A stretch of DNA of 64,000 nucleotides from Arachis hypogaea (lineage: Eukaryota > Streptophyta > Magnoliopsida > Fabales > Fabaceae): positions 67,041,649-67,105,648 of the forward strand of contig NC_092039.1 of assembly GCF_003086295.3 (NCBI RefSeq), in the 5' to 3' direction. Shown piece by piece: positions 55,062 through 64,000 of this stretch. The translations under genes and the position numbers were made by a program. Positions within the stretch are counted from its first letter, which is position 1; every line of letters starts with the position of its first letter. The notes beneath the pieces were generated by a model. The model was given only the letters and a program-made list of their open reading frames with translations. It had not been told where the DNA came from and made no database searches.

Positions 55062-56632
55062 ATTAAATGTCCTAACTACAGTTTCGCATTTGTTCCCTGC
55101 AATAACAGTGCCAAGTTTTGATCCGGCAACAACACCAAGTTTTTGGCGCCGTTGCCAGGGATTGCTTGAGTTTGGACAACTGACGGTTCATCTTGTTGCT
55201 TAGATTAGGTATTCTTCTTCAGAATTTTTAAGAATGAATTCTAGAGTTTCAAGGTGATGTTCTTATCATCACCAAAGCTGATTGATTTTCATCAGTTTAG
55301 CTCTTGAATGTAATGTCCTGCGGAAGCTTGGCTAGCCATGTCTAATCTCTTTAGACTAAAGCTTTAGACTAACATTGCATGATTCTTGGAATTCTTATTA
55401 AAAATTTTGAATCTCTTTATTTTCTTTTCCACTCAATTTTCGAAAAAAGCACAAAAAAAATTTAAAATCTTAAAATCAAAAATATTTTTATGTTTCTTGT
55501 TTGAGTCTAGTGTCTAATTTTAAGTTTGGTGTCAATTGCATGTCTTTATTCTTCTAATTTTCGAAAAATTACATGCATTATGTTCTTCATTGATCTTCAA
55601 GTTGTTGTTGATGATTTCCTTGCTCTGATCTTTAAATTCTCTTGTCTTGAGTGTTTTGTTGTTTCTCATATGCATTCTCAATTTGTTAGTGTCAATAGTA
55701 TACAAACTTCTAAGTTTGGTGTCTTGCATGCATTGTTTATTTGATCTTAGTGGCATTTTGATTAATCCTCATCATTAAAAATCCAAAAAATTTTTAAAGT
55801 GTGTCTTTCCAAGTCAATAATATAAAGAATTGAAGATTCAGAATATACAGCAGAGGAATTACACAGAAAAAGCTGGGCGTTCAAAACGCCCAGTGAGGAA
55901 GGAAAACTAGCGTTTAAACGCCAGCCAGGGTACCTGGCTGGGCGTTTAATGCCCAAAAGGGTAGCATTTTGGGCATTAAACGCCAGAATGGATACCATTC
56001 TAGGCGTTTAACGCCAGGATGGCACAAGAGGGAAGATTTTGTTTTTAATTCAGATTTTTTTTTAAGTTTTCATAATTTTTCAAAATCAAATCTTTTTCAA
56101 ACCATATCTTTTCAATCATATATTTTCAAAATCAATTTCTTTCCATTTTTCAAAAATACTTGCTAACAATTAATGATTTGATTCAACATTTCAAGTATGT
56201 TGCCTTTTCTGTTGAGAAAGGTTTAATGTCTGAATCATATCTTTTAAATTTCTTGTTAGCCAAGTCATTAATTTTAAAAATCAAATCTTTTTAAATAGTT
56301 TTCAATCATATCTTTTTAATTTCTAATTTCAAAATCTTTTTCAAATTTTACTTAATTTCTTTCCCAATCTTAGTTTTCGAAAATCAATTACCATTTTCCA
56401 AAATTTCTTTTAATTAATTCACTTTAATTTTCGAAAATTTCTTTCCCTCTTCTCACATCCTTCTATTTATGGACTAACACTCCTCCTCAATGCACAATTC
56501 GAACTCTATCCCTCTTGATAAGTTCGAATTCTTCTACCTCCTCCTTCTATTCTTCTTTTCCTCTGACACATCAAGGAATCTCTATACTGTGACATAGAGG
56601 ATTCCATACTTTCTTGTTCTCTTCTCTTTCAT
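55062..56632 (+). other. Leader of G
   Basis: Contains a second primer-site-like TGGCGCCGTTGCCAGGGA (55145-55162), AAGTTTGGTGTC at 55523 and 55712, four GGCGTT palindromes (55872-56022) and AT-rich TTTTCAAATC runs. No gene. Confidence 0.65.
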
Positions 56633-57923
56633 ATGAGCAGGAGCAAAGACAAAGGCATTCTTGTTGAAGCTGACCCTGAACCTGAAAGGACCTTGAAGCG
56701 AAAGCTAAGAGAAGCTAAAGCACAATTCTTTGTAGAGGACCTAACAGAAATCTTCAAACAAGAAGACATGGCAGCCAAAAACAACAACAATGCCAACAAT
56801 GCAAGGAAGGTGCTGGGTGACTTTACTGCACCTACTCCCGACTTCTATGGGAGAAGCATCTCTATCCCTGCCATTGGAGCAAACAACTTTGAGCTTAAAC
56901 CTCAATTAGTTTCTCTAATGCAACAGAATTGCAAGTTCCATGGACTTCCATTGGAAGATCCTCATCAGTTTTTAGTTGAGTTCTTGCAAATCTGTGACAC
57001 TGTCAAGACCAATAGGGTTGACCGTGAGGTCTACAGACTTATGCTATTCCCTTTTGCTGTAAGAGACAGAGCTAGGATATGGTTGGATTCACAACCTAAA
57101 GAAAGCCTGAACTCTTGGGAAAAGCTAGTCAATGCCTTCTTGGCAAAGTTCTTTCCACCTCAAAAATTGAGTAAGCTTAGAGTGGAAGCCCAAACCTTCA
57201 GACAGAAGGAAGGTGAATCCCTCTATGAAGCTTGGGAAAGATACAAACAATTGATCAGAAAGTGTCCGTCTGACATGCTTTCTGAATGGAGAATCATAGG
57301 TATCTTCTATGATGGTCTGTCTGAACTGTCCAAGATGTCATTGGATAGCTCTGCTGGAGGATCTCTTCATCTGAAGAAGACGCCTGCAGAAGCTCAATAA
57401 CTCATTGAAATGGTTGCAAATAACCAATTCATGTACACTTCTGAAAGGAATCCTGTGAACAATGGGACGAATCAGAAGAAAGGAGTTCTTGAGATTGATA
57501 CCCTGAATGCCATATTGGCTCAGAACAAAATATTGACTCAGCAAGTCAATATGATTTCTCAAAGTCTGTCTAGAATGCAAGCTGCACCAGACAGTACTAA
57601 GGACGCTTCATCTGAAGAAGAAGCTTATGATCCTGAGAACCCTTCAATGGAAGAGGTGAATTACATGGGAGAACCCTATGGAAACACCTATAATCCTTCA
57701 TGGAGAAATCATCCAAATCTCTCATGGAAGGATCAACAGAGACCTCAACAAGGTTTCAACAACAATAATGGTTGAAGAAATAGGTTTAGCAATGGTAAGC
57801 CTTTTCCATCATCTTCTCAGCAACAGATGGAGAATTCTAAGCAGAGCCACTCTGACTTAGCAACCATGGTCTCTGATCTAATCAAAACCACTCAAAGTTT
57901 CATGACTGAAACAAGGTCCTCCA
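56633..57923 (+). pseudogene. gag 5' part (element G)
   Basis: From ATG 56633, SRSKDKGILVEADPEPERTL as in E1. Gag domain with RIWLDSQPKESLNSWEKLV and ESLYEAWERYKQLI. TAA at 57398-57400 replaces a Glu codon and TGA at 57773-57775 replaces a Gly codon. Homology continues through SQSFMTETRSS-type text and ends at 57923, before the protease. Confidence 0.87.
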
Positions 57924-57935
57924 CTCAAAGTTTCA
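57888..57935. repeat. 15-base direct repeat at the G/E5 junction
   Basis: CCACTCAAAGTTTCA occurs at 57888-57902 and again at 57921-57935. The second copy spans the breakpoint and holds seven bases (57924-57930) found in neither parent at that place. Confidence 0.8.
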
Positions 57936-58240
57936 AGAGCCAACAATTTTAACACTCATAAACAACAAGATCAAAAATATGCACTGTTCAAGCATTCATT
58001 CAGAAAACAAAAATTATTGCCACCACATCAATATAATTAAATTAAATTCACTAATAATTTCAAAAATTATGTACTTCTTGTTCTTTTGAATTAAAACATT
58101 TTTCATTTAAGAGAGGTGAAAGATTAATGGATTTTATTCATAGCTTTAAGGCATGGTTACATACTAATGATCATGAAGTAGAGACACAAAACATAGATAA
58201 ACACAATAATTAAAAACGAAAACAGAAAGAAATAAAGAGC
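57931..58240 (-). other. Partial 3' non-coding region of E5
   Basis: Matches E3 25335-25680 (TTTCAAGAGC..CAACAATTTTAAC..). No gene. Confidence 0.6.
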
Positions 58241-58244
58241 AAGG

Positions 58245-58544
58245 AATGAATCCACCTGAGTGAGGGTGGCGCCTTCTTGAAGGTCCAATGGTGCTTTTTG
58301 AGCTTCTTTATGTCTCTTCCTTGCTTCTGTTGAATGATTCCTAGTGATTCTGGTACTCCTATCCATAGTTGCTCCCAATAGTTGTGTGGAGGACCATTTA
58401 TTCCCTGAGGTATCTCAGGGATTTCTTGATTTGCAGTCAAATGTTCTACCCCTGAGCTATGACGGCTTATATTTTCCATCTCCCAAGACTCAGAGGTGGA
58501 AGCTTTTGTCTTCCCTTTGAGGTTTCTCTGGCCTTGGGTGCCAT
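58245..58544 (-). pseudogene. ORF2 relic, strongly deleted (E5)
   Basis: ATG 58544, a shortened lead, a tRNA-Cys piece (58425-58463), then EIPEIPQGI, NYWEQLWIGVPES and a short tail in shifted frames. The core domain is absent. An 89-codon chimeric frame is open from 58479 to 58210. Confidence 0.7.
58425..58463 (-). pseudogene. Captured tRNA-Cys piece, second copy
   Basis: Minus strand GTCATAGCTCAGGGGTAGAA, CATTTGACTGCAAATCAAG. D-stem and anticodon arm with GCA remain recognisable; the first bases of the tRNA have changed. Its position between the ORF2 lead and tail is as in E3. Confidence 0.7.
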
Positions 58545-58582
58545 TAATGGTAATGGAAAAGCAAAAAAAGCTATGCTTTTAC

Positions 58583-58619
58583 CACACCAAACTTAAAATA
58601 TTGCTCGCCCTCGAGCAAG
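58583..58619 (-). promoter_or_regulatory. Internal hairpin plus TAAGTTTGGTGT (E5)
   Basis: Minus strand TTGCTCG-AGGG-CGAGCAA (58601-58618), gap, TTTTAAGTTTGGTGTGG. Confidence 0.62.
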
Positions 58620-58937
58620 AAAAGAAAGAAGAGAAGAAGAAGAAGAAGATAATGGAGGTGAGTGAGGGGAGATGGATTCGGCTATATGGGTGGGATCGGG
58701 TGGGAAAGAGAAGTTAAATTGTAAAGGTAGGTGGGGTGTATGGGGTAGAATGGGTAGCAGCAGGTGGTGAATGAAAAACAGAAGGGATGATCATGAATGG
58801 AAAGAGAGAGGGCGAGGTAGGTGGGGATCCTGTGAGGTCCACAGATCCTGAGGTGTCCTGTGGGATCCACAGATCCTGAGGTGAAAAGAAATACCATTCC
58901 TTCACCATATAGGCATGTAAAATGCCTTCATGCATCA

Positions 58938-59184
58938 TTCTGGCGTTCAAACGCCCATTGGTGCATGTTCTGGGCGTTCAACGCCCATGTGATGCATGTT
59001 TCTGGCGTTGAACGCCAGTTTCATGCTTGTTCCTGGCGTTCAGCGCCAGTTTGTCCTCTCTGTGCACCATCCTGGCGTTTAACGCCAGGTTGTTGCTTGT
59101 TTTGGGCGTTCAGCGCCAGAATGGTGCTCTGTTCTGGCGTTAAACGCCGGCCAGATGCACCTTCTGGGCGTTGAACGCCAGCCC
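58938..59184. repeat. GGCGTT..AACGCC palindrome cluster (E5)
   Basis: Seven units in 250 bases, spaced about 38 bases. Cores include CTGGCGTTTAACGCCAG (perfect, near 59071) and GGGCGTTCAACGCCC. Confidence 0.9.
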
Positions 59185-59333
59185 GTGCATCCTCCAGGGT
59201 GAAAAATTTTTTTCTTCTGTTTTTGACTCTGTTTTTAATTCTTTTGATTTTTTCGTGACTCCTCATGATCATGTACCTAATTCAACACAAAAATAACACT
59301 AAAACAAAATAAAATAAAATTAGATAAATTAAA

Positions 59334-59379
59334 TTGGGTTGCCTCCCAACAAGCGCTTCTTTAATGTCAATAGCTTGAC
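59334..59379 (-). promoter_or_regulatory. Conserved post-gene hairpin module (E5)
   Basis: GTCAAGCTATTGACATTAAA, GAAGCGCTTGT, TTGGGAGGCAACCCAA on the minus strand, about 30 bases after the gag-protease stop. Confidence 0.65.
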
Positions 59380-59411
59380 AGTGGCTCTCATGGAGCTAAA
59401 AGGTGATCAGG

Positions 59412-61736
59412 TCAATTTAAGTGTGTAGTCCCAACACCAAACTTAGAGTTTGGATATGGGGTTTGAACACCAAACTTAGAGTTTGGTTGTGGCCTCACAA
59501 CACCAAACTTAGAGTTTGACTGTGTGGGCTCTTCTTGACCTTGAACTGAGAGAAGCTCTTCATGCTTACTCTCTTTTGTCACAGAGGGATGGCCATGTGC
59601 CTTAAACACAAGGTAGTCCCCATTTAATTGAAGGACTAACTCTCCTCTGTTGACATCTATCACAGCTTCTGCTGTGGCTAGGAAAGGTCTTCCTAGGATG
59701 ATGCATTCATCATCTTCCTTCCTAGTGTCTAGGATTATGAAATCAGCAGGGATGTAAAGGCCTTCAACCTTTACTAAAACGTCCTCTACCATTCCACAAG
59801 CTTGTCTTATGGATTTGTCTGCCAATTGTAATGAGAACAAGGCAGGTTGTACCTCAATGATCCCCAGTTTCTCCATTACAGAGAGTGGCATCAGATTTAT
59901 CTCTGACCCAATATCACATAGAGCTTTTTCAAAGCTCATGGTGCCAATGGTGCAAGGTATTAAGAACTTGCCAGGATCTTGTTTCTTTTGAGGTAGAGTT
60001 TTCTGAATCCAAGTATCCAGTTCACTAATGAGCAAGGGAGGTTCACTTTCCCAAGTCTCATTACCAAACAACTTGGCATTCAGCTTCATGATAGCTCCTA
60101 AGTATTGAGCAACTTGCTCTCCAGTCACATCTTCATCCTCTTCAGAGGATGAATAGTCTTCAGGGCTCATGAATGGCAGAAGGAGATGTAATGGAATCTC
60201 TATGGTCTCTAGATGAGCCTCAGATTCCTCTGGATCCTTAATAGGAAACTCCTTCTTGCTTGAAGGACGTCCCAGGAGGTCTTCCTCACTAGGATTTTCG
60301 TCCTCCTCCTCCCCTATGCATTCGGCCACTTTGATTAAATCAATGGCCTTGCACTCTCCTTTTGGATTCTCTTCTGTATTGCTTGGGAGAATATTGGGAG
60401 GAGTTTCAATGACTTTCTTACTCAGCTGACCCACTTGTGCCTCCAAATTTCTAATGGAGGATCTGGTTTCATTCATGAAACTGAAAGTGGCCTTTGACAG
60501 ATCAGAGACTATATTGGCTAAATTAGAATTATTTTGATCAGAGTTCTCTGTCTGTTGCTGAGAAGATGATGGATATGGCTTACTATTATTCAGCCTATTG
60601 CGTCCACCATTGTTAAAGCCTTGTTGAGGCTTTTGTTGATCCTTCCAGGAGAAATTTGGATGATTTCTCCATGATGGGTTATAGGTGTTTCCATAAGGTT
60701 CACCCAGATAATTAACGTCTGCCATGGCAGGGTTCTCAGGATCATAAGCTTCTTCAGAAGCTGCCTCTCTAGTACTGTTGGCTGCATGTTGCAATCCATT
60801 CAGATTTTGAGAGATTATGTGGACCTGTTGGGTCAACATTTTGTTCTGAGCCAATATGGCATTCAGAGCATCAATTTCAAGAACTCCTTTCTTTTGAGGT
60901 ATCCCATTATTCACAGAATTCCTTTCAGAGGTGTACATGAACTGGTTGTTTGCAACCATGTCAATGAGTTCTTGAGCCTCTTCAGGCGTTTTCTTCAGGT
61001 GAATAGATCCACCTGCAGAATGGTCCAGTGACATTTTCGAAAATTCAGAGAGACCATAATAGAATATATCTAACATGGTCCATTCTGAAAACATGTCAGA
61101 TGGACATCTTTTGGTCAGCTGCTTATATCTTTCCCAAGCTTCATAGAGGGATTCACCATCTTTTTGCTTGAAGGTTTGAACATCCACTCTCAGCTTGCTC
61201 AGCTTTTGAGGAGGGAAGAACTTATCTAAGAAAGCAATGACCAGCTTATCCCAGGAGTCCAGGCTATCCTTAGGTTGTGAATCCAACCATATTCTAGCTC
61301 TGTCTCTTACAGCAAAAGGGAAAAGCATGAGTCTGTAGACTTCAGGATCAACTCCATTCGTCTTTACAGTCTCACAGATCTGCAAGAATTCAGTTAAGAA
61401 CTGATAAGGATCTTCATATGGAAGTCCATAAAACTTGCAGTTTTGTTGCATTAATGCAACTAGTTGAGGCTTAAGCTCAAAGTTATTGGCTCCAATGGCA
61501 GGAATGGAGATGCTTCTTCCATCAAACTTGGACGTTGGCTTTGTGAAGTCTCCAAGCATTCTCCTTGCATTATTATTATTATTATTTTCGGCTGCCATGT
61601 CCTTCTCTTGTTCGAAAATTTCTGAAAGGTTGTTTCTGGATTGTTGTAATTTAGCTTCTCTTAATTTTTTCTTCAGAGTCCTTTCAGGTTCTGGATCAAT
61701 TTCAACAAGAGTGCCTTTTTCCCTGTTCCTTCTCAT
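59412..61736 (-). CDS. Intact gag-protease polyprotein (element E5)
   Basis: 774 residues from ATG 61736. An upstream in-frame ATG at 61850 would add 38 residues, but MRRNREKG..DPEPERTL aligns with the E1 and G starts, so 61736 is chosen. Gag domain at about residues 85-215 (RIWLDSQPKDSLDSWDKL, ESLYEAWERYKQL); a coiled-coil MLTQQVHIISQNL; an Asn/Gln-rich NPSWRNHPNFSWKDQQ linker without a CCHC knuckle; a second helix MNETRSSIRNLEAQVGQL; an acidic Ser-rich patch (DYSSSEEDEDV); then a retropepsin with CDIGSE (Asp 608) and ILGRPFLATA. Three NSKFGV repeats end it. The protease site reads D-I-G where D-L-G or D-T-G is usual, and the following Ala/Ser is normal Ser then Glu. No RT or integrase follows. 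It would build and process particles. Confidence 0.93.
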   Translation of the reverse strand: MRRNREKGTLVEIDPEPERTLKKKLREAKLQQSRNNLSEIFEQEKDMAAENNNNNNARRMLGDFTKPTSKFDGRSISIPAIGANNFELKPQLVALMQQNCKFYGLPYEDPYQFLTEFLQICETVKTNGVDPEVYRLMLFPFAVRDRARIWLDSQPKDSLDSWDKLVIAFLDKFFPPQKLSKLRVDVQTFKQKDGESLYEAWERYKQLTKRCPSDMFSEWTMLDIFYYGLSEFSKMSLDHSAGGSIHLKKTPEEAQELIDMVANNQFMYTSERNSVNNGIPQKKGVLEIDALNAILAQNKMLTQQVHIISQNLNGLQHAANSTREAASEEAYDPENPAMADVNYLGEPYGNTYNPSWRNHPNFSWKDQQKPQQGFNNGGRNRLNNSKPYPSSSQQQTENSDQNNSNLANIVSDLSKATFSFMNETRSSIRNLEAQVGQLSKKVIETPPNILPSNTEENPKGECKAIDLIKVAECIGEEEDENPSEEDLLGRPSSKKEFPIKDPEESEAHLETIEIPLHLLLPFMSPEDYSSSEEDEDVTGEQVAQYLGAIMKLNAKLFGNETWESEPPLLISELDTWIQKTLPQKKQDPGKFLIPCTIGTMSFEKALCDIGSEINLMPLSVMEKLGIIEVQPALFSLQLADKSIRQACGMVEDVLVKVEGLYIPADFIILDTRKEDDECIILGRPFLATAEAVIDVNRGELVLQLNGDYLVFKAHGHPSVTKESKHEELLSVQGQEEPTQSNSKFGVVRPQPNSKFGVQTPYPNSKFGVGTTHLN

Positions 61737-63280
61737 ATGAAAGAGAAGAAAACAAGAAAAGAAAAAGGAATCCTCTATGTCACAGTATAGAGATTCCTTT
61801 ATGTTAGTAGAAGAAGAAAGGGGTAGAAGAAGAGTGGAAAAGAAACACAACTGTGAGGATGGCAGAGATGTGAGATGAGATGTTAGGATATGAATGAAGA
61901 GAGGTGAAGAGAAGTGTTAGTAATTAAAAAATTAAATAGAAGAAGAAAAGAGAAAATTCGAAAATAATTTTTTTGAAAAAGAGTTAGTGATTTTCGAAAA
62001 TTAGAGATAAAATATAATTAAAATTAAAATTTAAAACAAAAAGAATTTTTGAAAAAGAGAGGGAGAATTTTCGAAAATTAGAGAGGGAAAAGTAGTTAGG
62101 TGGTTTTGAAAAAGATAAGAAACAAACAAAAAGTTAGTTAGTTGATTGAAAAAGATTTGAAATCAAATTTTGAAAAAGATAAGAAGATGAGAAGTTAGAT
62201 AAGATATTTTGAAATCAAATTTTGAAAAAGATAAAACTTTTGAAAAAGATAAGATAAAAGATAAAAAGATAAATTTGGACAAGATATTTTGAAAAAGATT
62301 TAATTTTAAAATTGACTTAACTAACAAGAAACTACAAGATAAGATTCTAGAACTTAAAGATTGAACCTTTCTTAACAAGAAAGTAACAAACTTCAAATTT
62401 TTGAACCAATCACATTAATTGTTAGCTAATTTTCGAAAATTAGATAAAAAGATAAGATAAAGATTTTGAAAATATTTTGAAAAATAATTTTTGAAATTTT
62501 CGAAATTTATAAAGAAAATGAAAAAGATATGATTTTTGAAAAAGATTTTGAAAAGATAAGATTTTTAAAATTGAAATTTTGATTTGACTTGTAAGGAATA
62601 ACTAATTTTGAAAATTTTTGACCAAGTCAATCCCAAAGTTTCAAAATTTTGGAGGGAAATAAGGAAAAGATATTTTTTTTGAAATCAAATTTTGAATGAA
62701 AAACACAAAAATGACCCAAAACATGAAAATTTTGGATCAACACACAAGATGCATGCAAGAATGCTATGAATGTCAAGATGAACACCAAGAACACTTTGAA
62801 GATCATGATGAACATCAAAAACATTTTTTTGAAAAATTTTTGATGCAAAGAAAACATGCAAGACACCAAACTTAGAAATTTTTAATGCATGGAAAATATG
62901 AATGCAAAAATGCACATGAAAAACAACAAAAGACACAAAACAAGAAATCATCAAGATAAAACAAGAAGACTTGTCAAGAACAACTTGAAGATCATGAAGA
63001 ACACTATGAATGCATGAGATTTTCGAAAAATGCAAGAAAAAATTTTAAAAACATACAATTGACACCAAACTTAAAAATTAACACAAGACTCAAACAAGAA
63101 ACACAAAATATTTTTGATTTTTATGATTTTCTAATTTTTTTTGTATTTTTATTAATTTTTTCGAAAATAAAGTTTGCAAAAACGAAAAATAAAAGAAAAA
63201 ATTTTTTGAAAAAGTTTTTGAAAAGAAAATTACCTAATCTGAGCAACAAGATGAACCGTCAGTTGTCCATACTCGAACAA
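61737..63280 (-). other. Leader of E5
   Basis: About 1.5 kb of A-rich leader with GAAAAAGAT and TTTTCGAAAA repeats and ACACCAAACTT (sense AAGTTTGGTGT) near 62862 and 63063. Unlike the E1 and G leaders it has no GGCGTT palindromes. No gene. Confidence 0.65.
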
Positions 63281-63298
63281 TCCCCGGCAACGGCGCCA
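63281..63298 (-). promoter_or_regulatory. Primer-binding site, tRNA-Asp (E5)
   Basis: TGGCGCCGTTGCCGGGGA on the minus strand, perfect. Confidence 0.92.
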
Positions 63299-63304
63299 AA
63301 AACT

Positions 63305-64000
63305 TGGTGGACGAAATTGTGATTCCTATTTTGTGCCTTTTGGTATCATTGTAAAATTATGGCATTTAAGAAATTGGCATGAGTGGACACAACTCCGTTC
63401 AACTAACCAGCAAGTGTACTGGGTCGTCCAAGTAATAAACCTTACGTGAGTAAGGGTCGAATCCACAGAGATTGTTGGTATGAAGCAAGCTATGGTCACC
63501 TTGCAAATCTCAGTTAGGCAGATTAAAAATGGTTTATGGGTTTTCGAATAATTAATAATAAAAAGAAGAAATAATAAAAGGGATAGAACACTTATGCAGA
63601 TTCATTGGTGGGAATTTCAGATAAGCGGATGGAGATGCTGTAGAGCTCTTGGACGCCTGCTCTCCTACTCCTTCTACTCAGTCCTTCTTACTCCTTTCCA
63701 TGGCAAGCTTTGTATAGGGGTTCACTATCAACTGTGGCTACTTTCATTCCTCACGGGGAAATAACCTGTGCGGCTGTCACTCGCACAGCTAACCAGTCTG
63801 GAGGCATCACCCATGGCTGATGGCTACATCCCATCCTCGCAGTGAAAACTATGCTAACGCACTCTGTCACAGTACGGCTAATCACCGGTTGGTTCCCGCT
63901 CCTACTGGAATAGAATCCCTCTTTTGCGTCTGTCACCAACGCCCAGCAGGTTAAAGTTTGAAGCACGTCACGGTCACTCATTACCGGAATCCTACTCGGA
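63305..64000 (-). repeat. 5' LTR of E5, 3' portion
   Basis: Plus-strand start TGGTGGACGAAATTGTG, then the U5 block (GTACTGGGTCGTCCAAGT, CCTTACGTGAGTAAGG, GGGTCGAATCCACAGAGATT). The LTR runs past the window end. Confidence 0.88.

Larger units (their letters stand above)
53382..57923 (+). mobile_element. G: 5' part of an E-type element, truncated
   Basis: LTR 53382-55037, primer site, leader, gag gene start on the plus strand. The sequence stops matching E1 after 57923 and is fused to the inverted 3' region of E5. The 3' half and 3' LTR are lost. Confidence 0.88.
57931..64000 (-). mobile_element. E5: E-type element lacking its 3' end
   Basis: Minus strand: 5' LTR (63305 to beyond the window), primer site, 1.5 kb leader, intact gag-protease, post-gene hairpin, palindromes, ORF2 relic with tRNA-Cys piece, and part of the 3' spacer. 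Truncated at 57931 by the junction with G, so it lacks the LTR-adjacent module and 3' LTR. Confidence 0.9.

Overview
This is plant nuclear heterochromatin-like DNA made almost entirely of LTR retrotransposons. I see no host gene, rRNA or intact tRNA gene. The LTR start TGATGAGCGGATAATTTA, the GGCGTTTAACGCC palindromes and the tRNA-Asp primer sites are, from memory, typical of Arachis (peanut and wild relatives). That assignment is recall, not a search result. Most elements belong to the tRNA-Asp-primed Ty3/Gypsy (Athila/Tat-like) group. One relic is a chromovirus of Tekay/Del type. Element names used here (E0, E1, T, L, X, P, E3, A, N, G, E5) are mine.

Layout. E0 (+, 1-5077) is the 3' part of a gag-protease element and ends in its 3' LTR. 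It sits in T, a degenerate minus-strand chromovirus (5078-6681 and 17164-18701). T is split by E1 (minus, 6682-17163), a complete young element with the target duplication CTCTC, two LTRs of exactly 1754 bp, a gag-protease frame and a second gene (ORF2), but no reverse transcriptase. Next comes a six-level nest. L (18702-19884) is cut by X (19885-20148). X is cut by P (+, from 20149), a non-autonomous element with an orphan gene. P is cut by E3 (minus, 23032-52333, duplication GCTAC), a decayed gag-pol element lacking most of its integrase. E3 is cut in its RT gene by A (+, 27686-46769, duplication CACCT), an almost intact gag-pol element. The 3' LTR of A is cut by N (minus, 39102-46378, duplication GAATG), a young element with no gag or pol. 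P resumes at 52334 and is cut again by G (+, 53382 to about 57923), which is joined tail to tail to E5 (minus, 57931 to the window end). E5 has an intact 774-residue gag-protease gene.

How they may work together. A encodes gag, protease, RT, RNase H and integrase, broken by one stop codon. E0, E1, G and E5 have gag-protease only; N and P have only orphan frames. Even so, A, N and the E-type elements share a set of non-coding signals: the tRNA-Asp primer site, a U5 block, a hairpin just after the last gene, a 3' block TGTGG..TTTATGTAT, and a hairpin followed by TAAGTTTGGTGTTG that abuts the 3' LTR exactly. LTR bodies differ between families, and most families carry their own tandem palindromes. 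I infer a set of parasites mobilised in trans through shared cis signals. Two related elements also carry the 5' part of a tRNA-Cys gene inside ORF2.
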